Part shown: piece by piece, positions 1 to 10,880 of the stretch | Layout of the letters: every line of letters begins with the position of its first letter | Numbering within the stretch: the first letter of the stretch is position 1 | NCBI GenBank assembly: GCA_027257055.1 | Contig: JAPVLO010000180.1 | Location: 496,001-560,000, forward strand | Length of the DNA: 64,000 bases | Reading direction: 5' to 3' | Origin: Cephalopachus bancanus | Lineage: Eukaryota; Chordata; Mammalia; Primates; Tarsiidae | Program-made: the position numbers and the translations under genes | Notes under the pieces: model-generated | What the model was told of the DNA's origin: nothing | The model's database searches: none | The model's input: the letters and a program-made list of their open reading frames with translations, nothing else

Positions 1-133
1 GTTGCCAGAACAAACCAGTACTGGCTTGAGGCCTTGGGGGTTCCTAGGGGAAACACGTCAGGAGCTGGAAGGGGCCATGCTTGCTTCAGGGACACTATGG
101 GTCCTTCTCTTGCCCATTTCCTTCATTATTGAA

Positions 134-163
134 GCCCTTTGCCCTCTGCCCTCTGCCCTCTGC
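134..163. repeat. (CCCTCTG)n short tandem repeat
   Basis: About four copies of a 7-base unit, CCCTCTG, the first slightly degenerate (CCCTTTG). Confidence 0.85.
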
Positions 164-734
164 CGCCACTTCCAGCTCCGAGCTCCAAGCCAAACTGCAC
201 AAGGAGAAAAGATTCATGCCTTCTTCCCTTTGTGGCTGAGCCAGGCCACTGCAGTTGCCCTGATGACAGCCCACTAGGGGACAGTCCCTCGTTCAGCTGC
301 TCTTGCCCCAGGTGGGGCAGGAACTGTGACAGCCACGTCTGCTGAACCACAGTGTCCACGGAAAACCCAAGCCCTCATTGTGTGCCATGCCCGGGGCACC
401 TTGTGGCTCTTGGCCCAACTTCAGAGGAAGACCGAGACATACATTAACCAGCAAATCGGTCAAGCGTCAAGCAGGGGTGAAAGCAGAAGTGAGAAGGAAC
501 CCACTGTGCTCACTGCACCTGCCTCCCGCAATGCGGCTTCCCACCCCAGCCCACCGTAGCCCCCACACTGTGGCCCCAAGGGGGTCCAGTGGAACCCAGT
601 CCCTTGACCACACCACCTTCTTCTTGAATGCGGTGCAACACCGATGGCTCTTGATCACTTACACTGGCGGCGTGTCCCAGGCGTATGCGACAGGTGCCTT
701 CTGAGGTCTTCACAGGCCTCTCAATTCCTCACAG

Positions 735-865
735 CCACTCCAGAGAAAGGCACTACGATCAGCCCTAATTTTTAGAGAAAGACATGGAGGCGCCAAAAGG
801 CTGGGTGACTTGCCCGAGGGCACACAGGATGGGGTGGAGCCAAGAATCATGTCCAAAGCTCCTGT
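735..865 (-). mobile_element. MIR SINE fragment, antisense
   Basis: The stretch runs from 'agagaaagacatggaggc' through 'gggtgacttgcccgaggg' to 'gagccaagaatcatgtcc'. This is the familiar reverse complement of the MIR core and 3' part (gaggaaactgaggc ... aagtcacttgcccaaggtca). It is old and diverged. MIR is a tRNA-derived mammalian SINE mobilised by L2. Confidence 0.6.
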
Positions 866-1007
866 TCTCCTTGACCAGGTCACCGTTCCTGGAAAGAGGG
901 ACAGGTCTCTGATGCAGATTGAAAAGCGAGTTGGGGGGGGTGAAGGTGGGGGGTAGGTGGCAGGTTGTGTCCCCACACGTGTGAGGCTGTTTTTTAAAAG
1001 TGTTCTT

Positions 1008-1321
1008 GCCAGACGCAGTGGCTCACGCCTGCAATCCCAGCACTTTGGGGAGCAGAGGCAAGAGGATTGTCTGAGCTCAGGGGTTTGAGACCAGCCTGGA
1101 CAATTTGGCAAGACCTTCTCTCTACAATAAATCAAAAAAATTAGCCAGGCGTGGTGGCGCATGCCTGTGGTTCCAGCTACTTCCAGCTGAGGCAGGAGAA
1201 TCACCTGAGCCCAGCAGGTCGAGGCTGTGGAGGCCATGAGCGTGCCACTGCACTCCAGCCTGGGCAATAGAGTGAGACTCCGACTCAAAAATAAATAAAT
1301 ACATAAACAAATAAAAATAAA
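1008..1321 (+). mobile_element. Alu dimer, sense
   Basis: Full-length dimeric Alu. The left arm starts GCCAGACGCAGTGGCTCACG, the linker contains ACAATAAATC, and the right arm starts at AGCCAGGCGTGGTGGCGCAT. It ends GACTCCGACTC with an AAATAAAT-rich tail. The right arm has the GAGCCCAGCAGGTCGAGG motif shared by the lineage-specific copies, but the head still reads CTCACGCC, so it looks like an intermediate or older member. Flanks 'agtgttcttg' and 'agaggttctcg' may be a decayed TSD. Confidence 0.92.
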
Positions 1322-1745
1322 GAGGTTCTCGGTGGGTCTTGGCTAGTTTCCTGGTGGGATGAAACTCCATGATTCACTGGCCTGCCCTTCCTTCTGGAGC
1401 CCTGGTCACTTTGTCCCTGGATGAGTGGTTCCCTGGGACAACTCAGTGTGTCTCCTGTCTCCTATGGAACTGGTACCTTGGAAGCCACTCTGGGCAGTGT
1501 CATCTCCATGCTCTCTGAAGTCCCAGGGCCCAGGATGGCAGCGTCTCTGCCGGGGACAGGGGCCTCTTGGCCCTACGAGGGTGCCATGCTGCTGCAGGGC
1601 CGGCCTCTGGGAGCATGGGGTGGGGCAAATGTTTATCACACGGGACCTAAGACCCGTATGTGGACCTGATTCTGCTCTTGACGGTACACATCCTTGTGCC
1701 GTATTGCCTACAGATTGAATAAACAGTATGTTTCATGCTTGCCTT
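1322..1745. other. Unique GC-rich stretch, no gene
   Basis: No repeat family recognised. An AATAAA hexamer lies near 1717, but nothing upstream supports a transcript end. Open frames of 77-97 codons on both strands look incidental. Confidence 0.5.
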
Positions 1746-2125
1746 TTATTGTTTAGTGGTAAAATACACAAAACATGAAACTGACCGCCTTAACTGCTTT
1801 TAATCTTACAGTCCGGTGACACTGTCATTCACACTGTTGACCCATCACAGCCCTCCACCCCCAGAACCTTTTATCTCAGAACCTGAAGCTCAGTCCCCAT
1901 GGAGCGCCAGCTTCTCCACTCCCCACCCCCAGCCCTGGCACCCACCCTGCAACTCTCTGTCTCCCTGACCTCATGGAAACAGAACCTCGCAGTATTTGTC
2001 TTCCTATAACTGGCTTATTTCACATCACATGATGTCCCCAAGATCCATCCACGCTGCAGCATGGCACACGCATGTAATAAATGTGTGTAGATGTTGATGT
2101 GACCAAAAGGCATCACAGACATTTT
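1746..2125 (-). mobile_element. L1 3' end fragment, antisense
   Basis: This matches the reverse complement of the 3' UTR of old mammalian L1M-type elements: 'aaaatacacaaaacatgaa', the Pro-rich 'ccccacccccagccctgg' stretch, 'gtatttgtcttcctataactggctt' and 'catgatgtccccaagatccatcc'. It is diverged and has lost its 5' part. No coding sequence survives. Confidence 0.7.
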
Positions 2126-2127
2126 GG

Positions 2128-2245
2128 TGATTAACTAATACTGATATAACGTTTACTCTTTGCAGGGTTCTATCCTAAGCACTTTACATGCATTGACTCA
2201 TTTAATCCTCATGACTGAGACAGAGAGGCCGACTAACCCGCCAGA
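2128..2245 (+). mobile_element. MIR SINE fragment, sense
   Basis: Contains 'atcctaagcactttacat' followed by 'tgactcatttaatcctcatg', the highly recognisable 3' half of MIR. The 5' part is lost. Confidence 0.75.
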
Positions 2246-2462
2246 GACCCCACAGCCTGGGAGCACCAGGGCAGGCTTGGATCGCAGCATACAGGCTCCA
2301 GACTGTTTGCGCTGCACGGGCAGTTCCTTGTTGGTCCACACTTGCTCAACCGGCAGACACAAGAAAAACACGACCCCGACATCACGTGGAAGGGAAGGAG
2401 CCTGCAACCTGGAAGTCTCCAGAGCCTTAGCTCAATGGCCAAGGCCAAGGCTGTGTTTTTCT

Positions 2463-3060
2463 GTTAATAACTTTTCATTGGGGACTTAGAAGATGCAACA
2501 ATCGCACAGAGTTTCTGCACAACCTCGCCTGGTTCTAGCTTCCCCCGACACTGTCATCTTCCATTGACACGCCTGTCAAAACCAAGACACCTCGTCTGTG
2601 ACTACTAACCCACCTGGGGCTGTTTGGAAGCCACTGGTGCTCCCGAGGGTATTTCTGTTTTGTGCCCTGGGACCCAGGCTAGGATTCCACGTCACCTTGG
2701 CTGTCGGATCTCCTCAGCCTCCCCTGGTCCCTGACACCTTCTCAAACTGTTCTTGTTCATGACCTTGGCTGTTTAAAGAGCCCTGGTCAGGTATTTGTAG
2801 ACTTGTAGACTGTCCTTGTTGGGGGTTGTTGATTTGACTGGGCTCATGGGTTTTTGGTGAAGAATGCCCCAGAGACACAGTGTTCTCATCATAGCACATC
2901 AGGGTACACATGGTGTCCACACTGCCATGATGTCAGCCTGGGGTATTCAGTCAAGTCTGTGTGTCCAGGCTTCTACTGTGCATGGGGTCCCTGTCTACAC
3001 TCAGTCCTGTGGGCGCGAGTCATCGGTCTGACCCATGCCCTGGGTAGGTACGCTGTAGCT
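2463..3060 (-). mobile_element. Ancient L1M-type 3' region, antisense
   Basis: Shares an ordered string of landmarks with the antisense 3' region of old L1M elements: 'tgttcatgaccttggctg', 'aaagagccctggtcaggta', 'gaatgccccagagacacag', 'atcatagcacatcagg' and 'catggtgtccac'. It is highly diverged and non-coding. The family assignment is from memory of the consensus and is not certain. Confidence 0.6.
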
Positions 3061-3430
3061 TAAATTCCCCCTTGGAGAGGGGCATATCAGCATGCTATTT
3101 GGAATTCTTCTGGAAGAAGGTTTGTCTCTTCTCCTGCCTTTATTCATTCATTTGAGAATTCATTTCTGTCAGTAAGGGGGTATGAGTAAATGCCACTTCT
3201 GTACTCGGTTTTGTGGCCTCACCAGGCAGCCATTGGTGCCGCTCTGGCTGTGCGGGCCTGGCTGAGATCCTGTCCCCGTGTCGTCTGCCCAGTCCGGGCT
3301 CAAGTCCTCCACACCTCTGTCCACACAGTCTGCTCAGAGCGCATTCCCCCAGCTCCAAGCTTCCGGCTCTCTAAAAATACCCTCGGCGACACGCTACCTG
3401 CCTGGCAGGCATATTGCTGTCTGGGTGTTT
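3061..3430. other. Unique stretch, no gene
   Basis: No repeat or gene recognised. Overlapping incidental frames exist on both strands. Confidence 0.45.
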
Positions 3431-3438
3431 CACTTGAC

Positions 3439-3535
3439 AACCTCTCATCCTCCATCCCTCTTTCCTCCCACCCTCTGTTCCTCTTTTCCACTCTCCCTCT
3501 GTTCCTCCCTCCCTCCTTCCCTCCCTCCCTCTAAC
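3439..3535. repeat. Polypyrimidine tract (CCTCC/CTTCC-rich)
   Basis: Almost uninterrupted C/T on the + strand, with CCTCCCTCCCT-type runs near its end. Polypurine/polypyrimidine mirror-like sequence of this kind can form triplex DNA; that property is inferred. Confidence 0.85.
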
Positions 3536-3699
3536 TCCTCAAAATTCTGCCAACTCCTCAAGGAAAGAGAGGCTATCCTCTTTTCTTTCTCTCCGTCCTC
3601 TCCAAATAGCAGGTATTCAGCAATTCCATGCATTCGGCTGAACAGAACTGGTGGATCAGATACACACACACCAGAACAAATTCAGATAAAACAGAATGC

Positions 3700-3967
3700 T
3701 TTTTTTTTTTTGAGTCGAAGTCTCACTCTGTCGCCCGGGCTGGAGTGCAGTGGCACCCTCATGGCCACCACAGCCTTAACCTGCTGGGTTCAGGTGATCC
3801 TTCCACCTCAGCCTTCCAAGTAGCTGGAACACCAGGCACATGCCGCCACATCTGGTTAATTTTTTTTTTAATTGTAGAGATGAAGTCGAACTCATGAGCT
3901 CAGGCAATCCACTCACCTCAGCTTCCCAGAGTGCTGTGATTATAGGTGTGAGCCACTGCACCAAGCC
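3700..3967 (-). mobile_element. Alu, antisense, lineage-specific type
   Basis: Starts with a T-run (the reverse of the A-tail), then GAGTCGAAGTCTCACTCTGTC, GGCCACCACAGCC, CTTCCAAGTAGCTGGAA and TGAGCCACTGCACCAAGCCC. The motifs TCCAAGTAGC and CTCATGAGCTCAGGCAATCC mark it as the non-human type described in the findings. It is full dimer length, slightly truncated at the 5' end of the element. Confidence 0.92.
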
Positions 3968-4029
3968 CATTCTCACTTTTAAATAATAAAATTATTAGAA
4001 GATATTTACTTACCTCTGAATATTTCTTA

Positions 4030-4300
4030 TTTATTTTTTAGTTGGAGTCTCACTCGGTTGCACAAGCTGGAGTGCAGTGGCACACTCCCGGCCATCACCG
4101 CCTTGACCTGCTGGGCTCAGGCGATCCTTCTGCCTCAGCCTTCCAAGTAGCTGGAACTACAGGCACACACCACCATGCCCAGCTAATTTTTGTTGTTGTT
4201 GTTGTAGATATGAGGTCTTGCCAAGTTGCCCAGGCTCGTCTCAAACCCTTGGGCCCAGGCAATCCTCTCACCTTGGCCTCCCAAAGCATCACGCCCGGCC
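4030..4300 (-). mobile_element. Alu, antisense
   Basis: Second antisense Alu, head to tail with the previous copy. Shows GTTGGAGTCTCACTCGG, CTGCTGGGCTCAGGCGATCC, CTTCCAAGTAGCTGGAAC, a linker expanded to TTGTTGTTGTTGTTG, and ends ACGCCCGGCC. It lacks the usual 'agtgctgggattacaggcgtgagccacc' segment near the element head, so that segment has been deleted. Confidence 0.9.
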
Positions 4301-4934
4301 CAGGATACAGTCTTTAAACCGTCTTATTTCCAAGAGCAGCAGAGCAATTTATCTCATGACAAGAGTGTGATTTTCTCAGACCCAAGCACCCCTCCCATAA
4401 AAGCTGTGGCCTTCTTGGGACCAAGTGCTGGGACTGCTCTGACTCACAAATCATGTCTCATCCTTTTTCTCTGCAGATTCCACCGGTCAATCTGTCGGAC
4501 CAAGGTCCATTACCAGGGATTCACTGACTGACGACAAGCTGTGCCCTGGTAGAAGAGTGTGTGCTGGGTGCTTGCCCCAGCAGGGCTCTTGGGAAGCTGC
4601 CTGTGCCCCACATGAGCAGTGGCCACATGGCGGTCTGCCTCCGGGCAAAGAGGAAGCCAGGGGAGGTGGGCATGGGGCACAGCCATCCTCTGGCTCCACC
4701 CAGAGGGCTGCCACGGCGCTTCCCTGGCCCTCGGTCACCTCGTAGCTTGAAATACGTTTCTTGCCCGGTGCCGTCAGCACAGGGCAGGCCCGCAGCCCAG
4801 CCAGGCGTGAGGCAGGGTGGTCCTGGTGGTTGGGCCACGGCTGTGCGGGGCTCTGCTGGAGCGGCTGCTGAGAAACGAGCTGTCCCTCTCACTGCCTGAC
4901 AGACGCAGTTCAAAGCTGAGTCCGCTGAAGTGAT
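4301..4934. other. Unique GC-rich stretch, no gene
   Basis: No repeat recognised. Frames of about 110-130 codons are open on both strands through the same bases, which is typical of stop-poor GC-rich DNA. Confidence 0.5.
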
Positions 4935-5140
4935 GGCTCACACTCTGTCGCCCAGGCTGGAGTGCAGTGGCGCATTCACAGCCACCACAGCCTCGACCTC
5001 TTGGGCTCAGGTGATCCTTCCACCTCAACCTTCCAAATAGCTGGAACTATAGGCACGTGCCACCACGTCTGGCTATTTTTTTTTAATTGTAGCGATGAAG
5101 TCAAACCCGCAAGCTCAGGCAATCCACTCACCTCAGCCTC
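4935..5140 (-). mobile_element. Alu fragment, antisense, both ends missing
   Basis: Begins inside the right arm (CACTCTGTCGCCCAGGC) with no T-run and stops at CACCTCAGCCTC, before the element head. It is followed at once by three AAGTGTC units. Lineage-specific features are AACCTTCCAAATAGCTGG and CGCAAGCTCAGGCAATCC. Confidence 0.85.
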
Positions 5141-5160
5141 AAGTGTCAAGTGTCAAGTGT
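5139..5160. repeat. (AAGTGTC)3 micro-tandem at Alu break
   Basis: Three consecutive AAGTGTC/AAGTGTT units sit exactly where the Alu is broken off, joining it to the minisatellite that follows. Confidence 0.8.
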
Positions 5161-5450
5161 TGGCTTCATCTGACCCCAGCCATGAGACCGGCTCCAAAAG
5201 AGACTGGGTGATCCTGTCCCCGGCTACTGACTCCTGCAGTGGCCAGGTATTCCTGTCCTCAGCTACTGACTCCTGGAGTGACCCGGTGCTCCTGTCCCTA
5301 CCTACTGACTCCTGGAGTGGTCAGCTGTTTGTGTCCCCAGCTATGCGAGTGGCTCCTGAAGCGGTCAAGTGCTCCCATCCCTGGCTGCATGACTGGCTCT
5401 GGAAGTGGCCGGGTGCTCGTGACCTCCGTGCCACTCCAGCTTTCACTCTT
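5160..5450 (+). repeat. Minisatellite, 39-44 bp unit
   Basis: Five to six diverged copies of a unit that reads roughly TCCTGTCCCCAGCTACTGAC then TCCTGGAGTGGCCAGGTGC. The central copies are 39 bp (for example 5249-5287); the last two are about 44 bp. Because 39 is divisible by three, one + frame stays open with the recurring peptide ATDSWS. I read that as a by-product, not a gene. Confidence 0.75.
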
Positions 5451-6515
5451 CCCTGGGCCTTGTGATTAGCCAGGCACCTGCCTGCTCTGAAATCGCCTTC
5501 TAGCCCTCCAAGGCTCTCAGGCGACATGGGGTCGTTCCAAGCCCTTCTCAGGAATTATGAGGTCATGAGAACCTTGTGTGGAGTTCATGTGCTATTGTCA
5601 TCTATTGACAAGGGTTCCACCCTTGGCCCCGTGAGCAGAATTGCTGAGAATGCTTCCCTATGCCTGCCCCAGAGTAGGGTTCCTTTCCCATGCCTGGGAG
5701 ATGGGCAGTGGGCAGTTATGGTGCCAGGCTTCTATTCATAAGCCCATAACACTGACCACATTGTTCACAGTAGGCTGGATGCGAGCATGAGTTATTGCAC
5801 CATGGCTGCCAAGTGTTGCATTGGCAGAGGAAATTGCTTCCAAATACCTTGACTCAGGTGGCCAAGTTACCTTATGAGGACTGCACCTCCCAAGCTCTGG
5901 GAAGGGACAGAGAGTTTATGGACAACTTATTGAGTAAATGCAGGGTTGTTTGTTTTTTTCCTCCTTAGTCAAAAGGAAAGAACAGAATTTGGACATGCAA
6001 GAAGCAAGAGACCCAAGTCTTTCCCAGGAAACTTTCTGCTGCTCCCACCCCCTGAGAGACGCTGACCCTGAGGTCACCTGGAGCGTGGTCAGAGGCCACT
6101 CTTGTGCCTCTGAGCTCCCCACAGCCACAGAGTCCTCCCAGGCACCGAGTCTTAGCCAGACACTGCGGTGGTGGTCATTCACATGTCTGCTCGGCAGGGC
6201 CAGTGCCCAGATGTTTTGCCAATTGTTATTCTGGATGTGTTTGTGAAGGTGCTTTTTGGATGAAATTACGTTTAAAAGGGTGGACTTTGGGCAAAGCAGA
6301 TGACACTCCACAGTGTGCATGGGCCTCATACAGCCACGAAGGCCCACATAGAACAGAGTCATCTTTGCTGAGTGAGAAGGACTTCTTCCAGCAGACTGCC
6401 TTGGACCCAAATGCAACTCTTCCCTGAGCGCCAACCTGCCCGCCCCCACCAGACTTTGGATTCCTCAAGCCTCCTCATCTGTGTAAGCCAGTCCTTCAAA
6501 GTAAATCTCTAGAAT
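5451..6515. other. Unique stretch, no gene
   Basis: About 1 kb with no repeat family recognised. The 177-codon minus frame at 5916-6449 and its + counterparts show no domain, signal peptide or family resemblance. Confidence 0.45.
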
Positions 6516-7409
6516 GATAGATAGACAGACAGGTAGATAGACAGATAGATGATAGACAGATAGATGATAGATAGATAATAGGTAGATAGATAGACAGATA
6601 GATGATAGACAGATGATGGACAGATGATAGGTGATAGACCGATGATAGATGATAGATGAATCAATGATAGGATAGACAGATAAATGATTGATAATAGTTA
6701 GAGGACAGACAGGTAAATAGATGATGAGATAGATGATAGATGATGATGATCGATAGATGATGGGTAGACAGGTAGATAGGCCGATAGATGGATGATAGAT
6801 TGATAGATTAGTAGACAGACAGACAGACAGACACCAGATAGATAGATGGTAGACCAGTAGAAGATACGTAGATAGATAGAGAGACAGAATAGACAGATAG
6901 ATGATAGATCGATAACAGGTAGATGATAGGTAGATGACAGATGATGGATAGGTGATAGATAACAGATAGATGATAGGTAAATCAATGATAGACTGATAGG
7001 TAAATGATCGATAATAGAGAGATGACAGAGGCAAATCGATGGTGGGATAGATAGGTGATGCATGACGATGATCGATAGATGGATGATAGGTGACAGGTAG
7101 ACAAACAGATAGACATAGACAGACAGACAACGATAGACGATAGGCGATAGGTAGATGATAGATGGAGAGACAGGTGGTAGAGAGTAGGTAAAGAGATAAA
7201 TGACAGACTGACAGATGATAGGTAAATAGATGACTGACAGGTAATAAGTAGACAGATGACACGTAGATAAGGGGATGATAGATAAATGGCAGGCAGGCAG
7301 ATGATAGACAGATGATAGAATGGATGAATAGGTAGATGATAGACATGATAACAGGCAGACGGTAGACAGATAAATAGATGATACCATAGATACGGACAGA
7401 TTCGATAGC
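6516..7409. repeat. Degenerate GATA/GACA tetranucleotide array
   Basis: Nearly 0.9 kb of GATA and GACA tetramers on the + strand, broken by GATG, GGTA and one-base slips. Interspersed ATGATAGA units give a composite 7-11 base texture. The array is old, since units are mixed and interrupted. A 320-codon minus frame (6465-7427) rich in Tyr, Leu, Ser and Ile arises only from the repeat. Confidence 0.95.
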
Positions 7410-8099
7410 TATAGAACTCTGATTCATACCTACTTAACTCCTGATTTCAAAACTCCTGGAGTTTTGTCATGGTGGTTTTCCTAAAATGTAACCTGAACTA
7501 GTAAGAGAAAGACTCGTGCTTTGCTCAGAGGCCTCTGATCCGCAACTTTAACTCGAAAGCACTGCTCCTGTCCCATGCAAAGCTTTACTCACCCCAAGTC
7601 CTGGCACCCCGTGTCCTTTTTTTGTAAGTCTTCGGGCCTCTGCTGATTACAAAAGTGGTGTCTACGTCATTCTTGGATCTCAGGTCAAGCCTCGGCTAGT
7701 CATGGAAGATACACGAGGGAACCAGAGTTCTACAAGTCTCCCCTTGGAGTACAAACTCCTGGCTCGCCAGGCACTCTGTGTCCCCAGCCCCCAGGAAGTA
7801 GGTGGCATCATTCTGATTCCAGAGCAAAGGATCCCACTGATAGATCCAAGGGCATGGCGGTGATCTCTGGGGTAGCACAAGCATGAGAACATAAGCTTTG
7901 GGTTCTGGCCCTGAGCATCAAACAGTGTCACCCCAGCTTCCCCAAGACCGATTTCAGCATTTGTGCAGTTGACTACTACTCTTTCTCCTATGTATTCAAC
8001 TTCTTTATCTCTAAAGTGGCTCAATCACATTAGCTATGTCTGCTCAGTATGATCTTAAGCACCACAGTCTTCAGTTCTACAAAAGCCATAATAACCCAT
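7410..8099. other. Unique stretch, no gene
   Basis: No repeat or gene recognised. A 114-codon minus frame (7680-8024) has no visible domain. Confidence 0.45.
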
Positions 8100-8235
8100 T
8101 TTCATAGGTGCCGATTACGGGACAGATGGGCTGAAAACTTTGCATTTGGTCTTCACAAGAACCCTATGAGGTGGGCACTCTTGACTGCCCTGTGAGTCAC
8201 TCAGTCACAGATGGTGGGGTTGGCATGGTCCCGAA
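8100..8235 (+). mobile_element. MIR-like SINE fragment
   Basis: 'ggtcttcacaagaacccta' and 'gaggtgggcactcttgactgc' followed by 'gtgagtcactcagtcacag' resemble the MIR 3' part (cctcacaacaaccctatgaggtaggtact). Diverged. Confidence 0.55.
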
Positions 8236-8287
8236 GATATCCCCCCGATGTGAAACTCACCTTGAGCAGCCCGTAGGACAATGACTG

Positions 8288-8643
8288 GGATGGACTGAAG
8301 TCTCATGTCCCTCCAGAGTTCATAGGTTGAGATGCTACCCCCAAGGTGATGGTCTTAGGAGGTAGGGCCTTTGGGAGGTAATTGGATCACGAGAGTGGAG
8401 CCTCATGAATGGGATTAACGCCCTTATAAGAGAAGCCACAGAGAGACTCCTTGCCTATTCTGCTGTGGGAGGCTACAGTGAAAAGATGGACTGTCTATGA
8501 ACCAGGACGTGGGCCCTCGCCAGACTTGCCAGCACCTTAATCTTGGACTTCCAGCCTCCAGAACTGAAAGAAATAAATACCTGTTGCTTCTGAGCCACCC
8601 AGTCTTTGGCATTTTGTTACAGAAGGCTGAACGCACTGAGGCA
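8288..8643 (+). mobile_element. MLT1-type MaLR LTR, sense
   Basis: Ordered MLT1 landmarks: 'gaggtagggcctttgggagg', 'gtggagcctcatgaatggg', 'cccttataagagaagcc', 'ctatgaaccaggacgtgggcc', 'tcttggacttccagcctcc', 'gaaataaatacctgttgc' and 'ccacccagtctttggcattt'. This is a solo LTR of the non-autonomous ERVL-MaLR group, with its internal AATAAA polyadenylation region intact. No internal or protein-coding part is present. Confidence 0.88.
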
Positions 8644-8945
8644 GGGGGGAAGCACAACTTGGGGTGCCCTGTCTGAACCAAGGCCGTCCAAAGTGTTGAT
8701 TCATGAACTGCCTTCCCCTGAAGATGGGACTTTGATGGTGGTGGCATCGGGAAGGAGAGACCCTCTTTTAATGGGGAGTGCTGAGCTGGAGGATGGGAAC
8801 GGAAGGAAGAAAAACTGAAAAAGAAAGGGAGAAACAGCACTGGAGGCCTGATTTTACTCCAGAACCAACCCAGCCCAAATGTGAGGCACCCCTAGGCTTC
8901 TCAGCCGCTTGAGCCAATGAGTTCGCTTTTCACCTTAAGCCGACT
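8644..8945. other. Unique stretch, no gene
   Basis: About 300 bases between an MLT1 LTR and an Alu. No feature recognised. Confidence 0.45.
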
Positions 8946-9285
8946 TAAGTCAGTTTTCTTTTTCTTTTTTTTTTTCAAGTCGGAGTCTCACTTGGTCATC
9001 CAGGTTGGAGTGCAGTGGCATGCTGCTCATGGCCACTGCAGCCTTGACCTGCTGGGGCTCAGACGATCCTTCCACCTCAGCCTTCCAGGTAGCTGGAACC
9101 ACAGGCATGTGCCACCAAGCCCAGATATATATATATATAAATTTTTTTAATTGGAGAGACTAGGTCTCACCATGCTGCTCATGCTGGTCTTGAACCCCTG
9201 AGTTCAAGCAATCCTCTCATTTCCACCTTCCAAAGTGCTGGAATGACAGGTATGAGCCATCGCACCCAACCTAAGTCGGTTTTCT
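8946..9285 (-). mobile_element. Alu, antisense, with 14-bp TSD
   Basis: Element 8960-9271 with TSDs TAAGTCAGTTTTCT (8946-8959) and TAAGTCGGTTTTCT (9272-9285), 13 of 14 identical. It has a T-run, CAAGTCGGAGTCTCACTTGG and CTTCCAGGTAGCTGGAACC. A (TA)n run at about 9124-9138 lies in the middle A-rich linker. The clear TSD shows retroposition by the L1 machinery. Confidence 0.95.
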
Positions 9286-10114
9286 AACGTGCACAGTTGA
9301 AAGAGTCCTGATAACCCTGCCATCCCAGCTGACTGCCAGATGGGACCACCCTCCTTCTTCCTCCCATCACCCAGGCTGATGCTGTAAAATAGAGTGTATT
9401 TATAGGAAACGTGGGCTATAGCAAGGCAGTCATCATTGAAAAGATAATTTGTTGCACACAGGTCCCAGGAGGCGGGGGCACAGAAGACCACCCAGGACCA
9501 CTCGGGAGAGCATCAGGGCTGCTCAGAGGTGAGGTGGGAGAACTGTGGGCAGGAGCCTCTACTGTGCTTTCCAGGGGAAGGAACAGGTGAGTCGGGGGAG
9601 CAGACTCAGGGCTGGCTAGTGGGGTAATGTTGGCAGCTCTGGGGCACAGGGCCTGTCCCTAGTTAGTGGGTTCCTGATCCTGAGATGATCAGGGCAGGAG
9701 GAGAGAGTCCTGGAATGTGAGAACCCAGCAGAGAGACGTGGCTGTGGGTGTGGGCTCGGGCTTGGGTGGTTTGCATGTGTTTGTTACTGTAGAGTTTTTT
9801 GCTGTTTTGATGGATTGGCTGTTCCTGGGAGAAGCAGTCCTTCCAGAGTCAGCAATCCCCAGAGGCCAAAGCATCAGAAATACAGAAAATAAAAAGAGGT
9901 GGTTAACATGGTAGGCTTCTACCACAACATCTCAACAGAAATCCTGCCGGGCAAAGAGCATGATGGCTGCACCATGAAGCAGAATGTTCCAGAAATATCG
10001 CTCTACCTTTCAACACACACAAATCTCTGGAATGTGCACCACATTGACCCCTTGATGGTTTGATTTCAGTCGATTAGATGACTTGGTTGACACTGCCTTG
10101 TTAACTGACTTTGC
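9286..10114. other. Unique stretch, no gene
   Basis: No repeat family or gene recognised. Open frames are below 100 codons. Confidence 0.45.
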
Positions 10115-10270
10115 TTCAGAACAAAGGCTCAGGAACAGGGTAAAAGAGCACCGGGCAGGATGTCAGGTCTGGGACCTGCTGCTGTCACTCAGCAAGTGTG
10201 TGACCCTGGGCAGGTCACTATCCTCCCTCAGGCTCAAGGGAGAGGCTGCTTCAGTAGACCAGTGTAGGTT
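10115..10270 (+). mobile_element. MIR SINE, sense
   Basis: 'ggtctgggacctgctgctgt' followed by 'cactcagcaagtgtgtgacc', 'ctgggcaggtcactatcctc' and 'cctcaggctcaagggag' follows the MIR core order (ctgccacttactagctgtgtgaccttgggcaagtcac...cctca). Confidence 0.75.
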
Positions 10271-10291
10271 AGCAAGATGACCTCTAGGCCT

Positions 10292-10605
10292 GGCTTAGTC
10301 CACTTGGGTTGCTGTAACAAAAATACCATATGTGGGTGCTTTACAGATAACAGAAATGTATTGCTCACAGTTCTGAGGGTGGGACGTCCAATGTCAAGGT
10401 GCTGGCAGATTCAGTGTCTGGGGAGGTCTTCCTGGTTCATAGACACTGTGTCCTTGTGGTGGAAGAAGCAATGGGCTCTCTGGGCCTAATCCCATCCCAA
10501 GAGCCCCACCCTTTGACCTAATCACCCCCCCAGGATCCCACTTCAGAATACCTGCCCCCTGGGGATCAGGTACCTTGAGGGGACACAGCAAGCATCCTTC
10601 TGTTC
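10292..10605 (-). mobile_element. MLT1-type MaLR LTR, antisense
   Basis: Starts 'cttagtccacttgggttgc', then 'taacaaaaataccatatg', 'acagaaatgtattgctcac', 'cagattcagtgtctgggg', 'cctggttcatagacactgtg' and 'tgacctaatcacc'. This is the reverse complement of an MLT1 LTR 3' end through U3. The 5' portion of the LTR is eroded. Confidence 0.8.
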
Positions 10606-10880
10606 TGGCCTCCCGTGATCACTGCTGCTGTGAAATTATTACAGCCTCGTTACCCAGGACCGTCCTCCACGCCATGACCACACTCCCGCATATCTCACTC
10701 ATTCTGTAGCCATGGCATCTTCGTGCAGCTGGTTGGTCAACATGAGAATGTTCTCATCTTGCCAAATGAAGCCCGAGGGTTCAGTTTAACAGGTGAAGGA
10801 CTTGCCATTTTGAGATGCTTCTCTGCCCTTGCTGCGGTGTTTCCTGAAACCCTGCCTCATAAAATTACACTTAGATTTGG

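Larger units (their letters stand above)
1..1006. other. Unique sequence, no gene recognised
   Basis: Mostly single-copy looking, GC-rich DNA. It holds a short tandem of the 7-mer CCCTCTG at about 134-163 and a probable MIR fragment (735-865, listed separately). Several frames of 60-190 codons are open, but they overlap on both strands and show no recognisable domain, so I do not call them genes. Confidence 0.6.

Noticed and set aside
1700..1745. AATAAA near 1717 as a gene 3' end
   Set aside because: No exon or coding sequence upstream. An isolated hexamer is not evidence of a transcript end.
3628..4317. Peptides of the type LECSGT...[19 protein letters not shown]
   Set aside because: This is the well-known conceptual translation of antisense Alu and recurs at every antisense copy.
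6465..7427. 320-codon Tyr/Leu/Ser-rich minus frame
   Set aside because: It is the translation of the GATA/GACA array. Other frames of the same array are also open.
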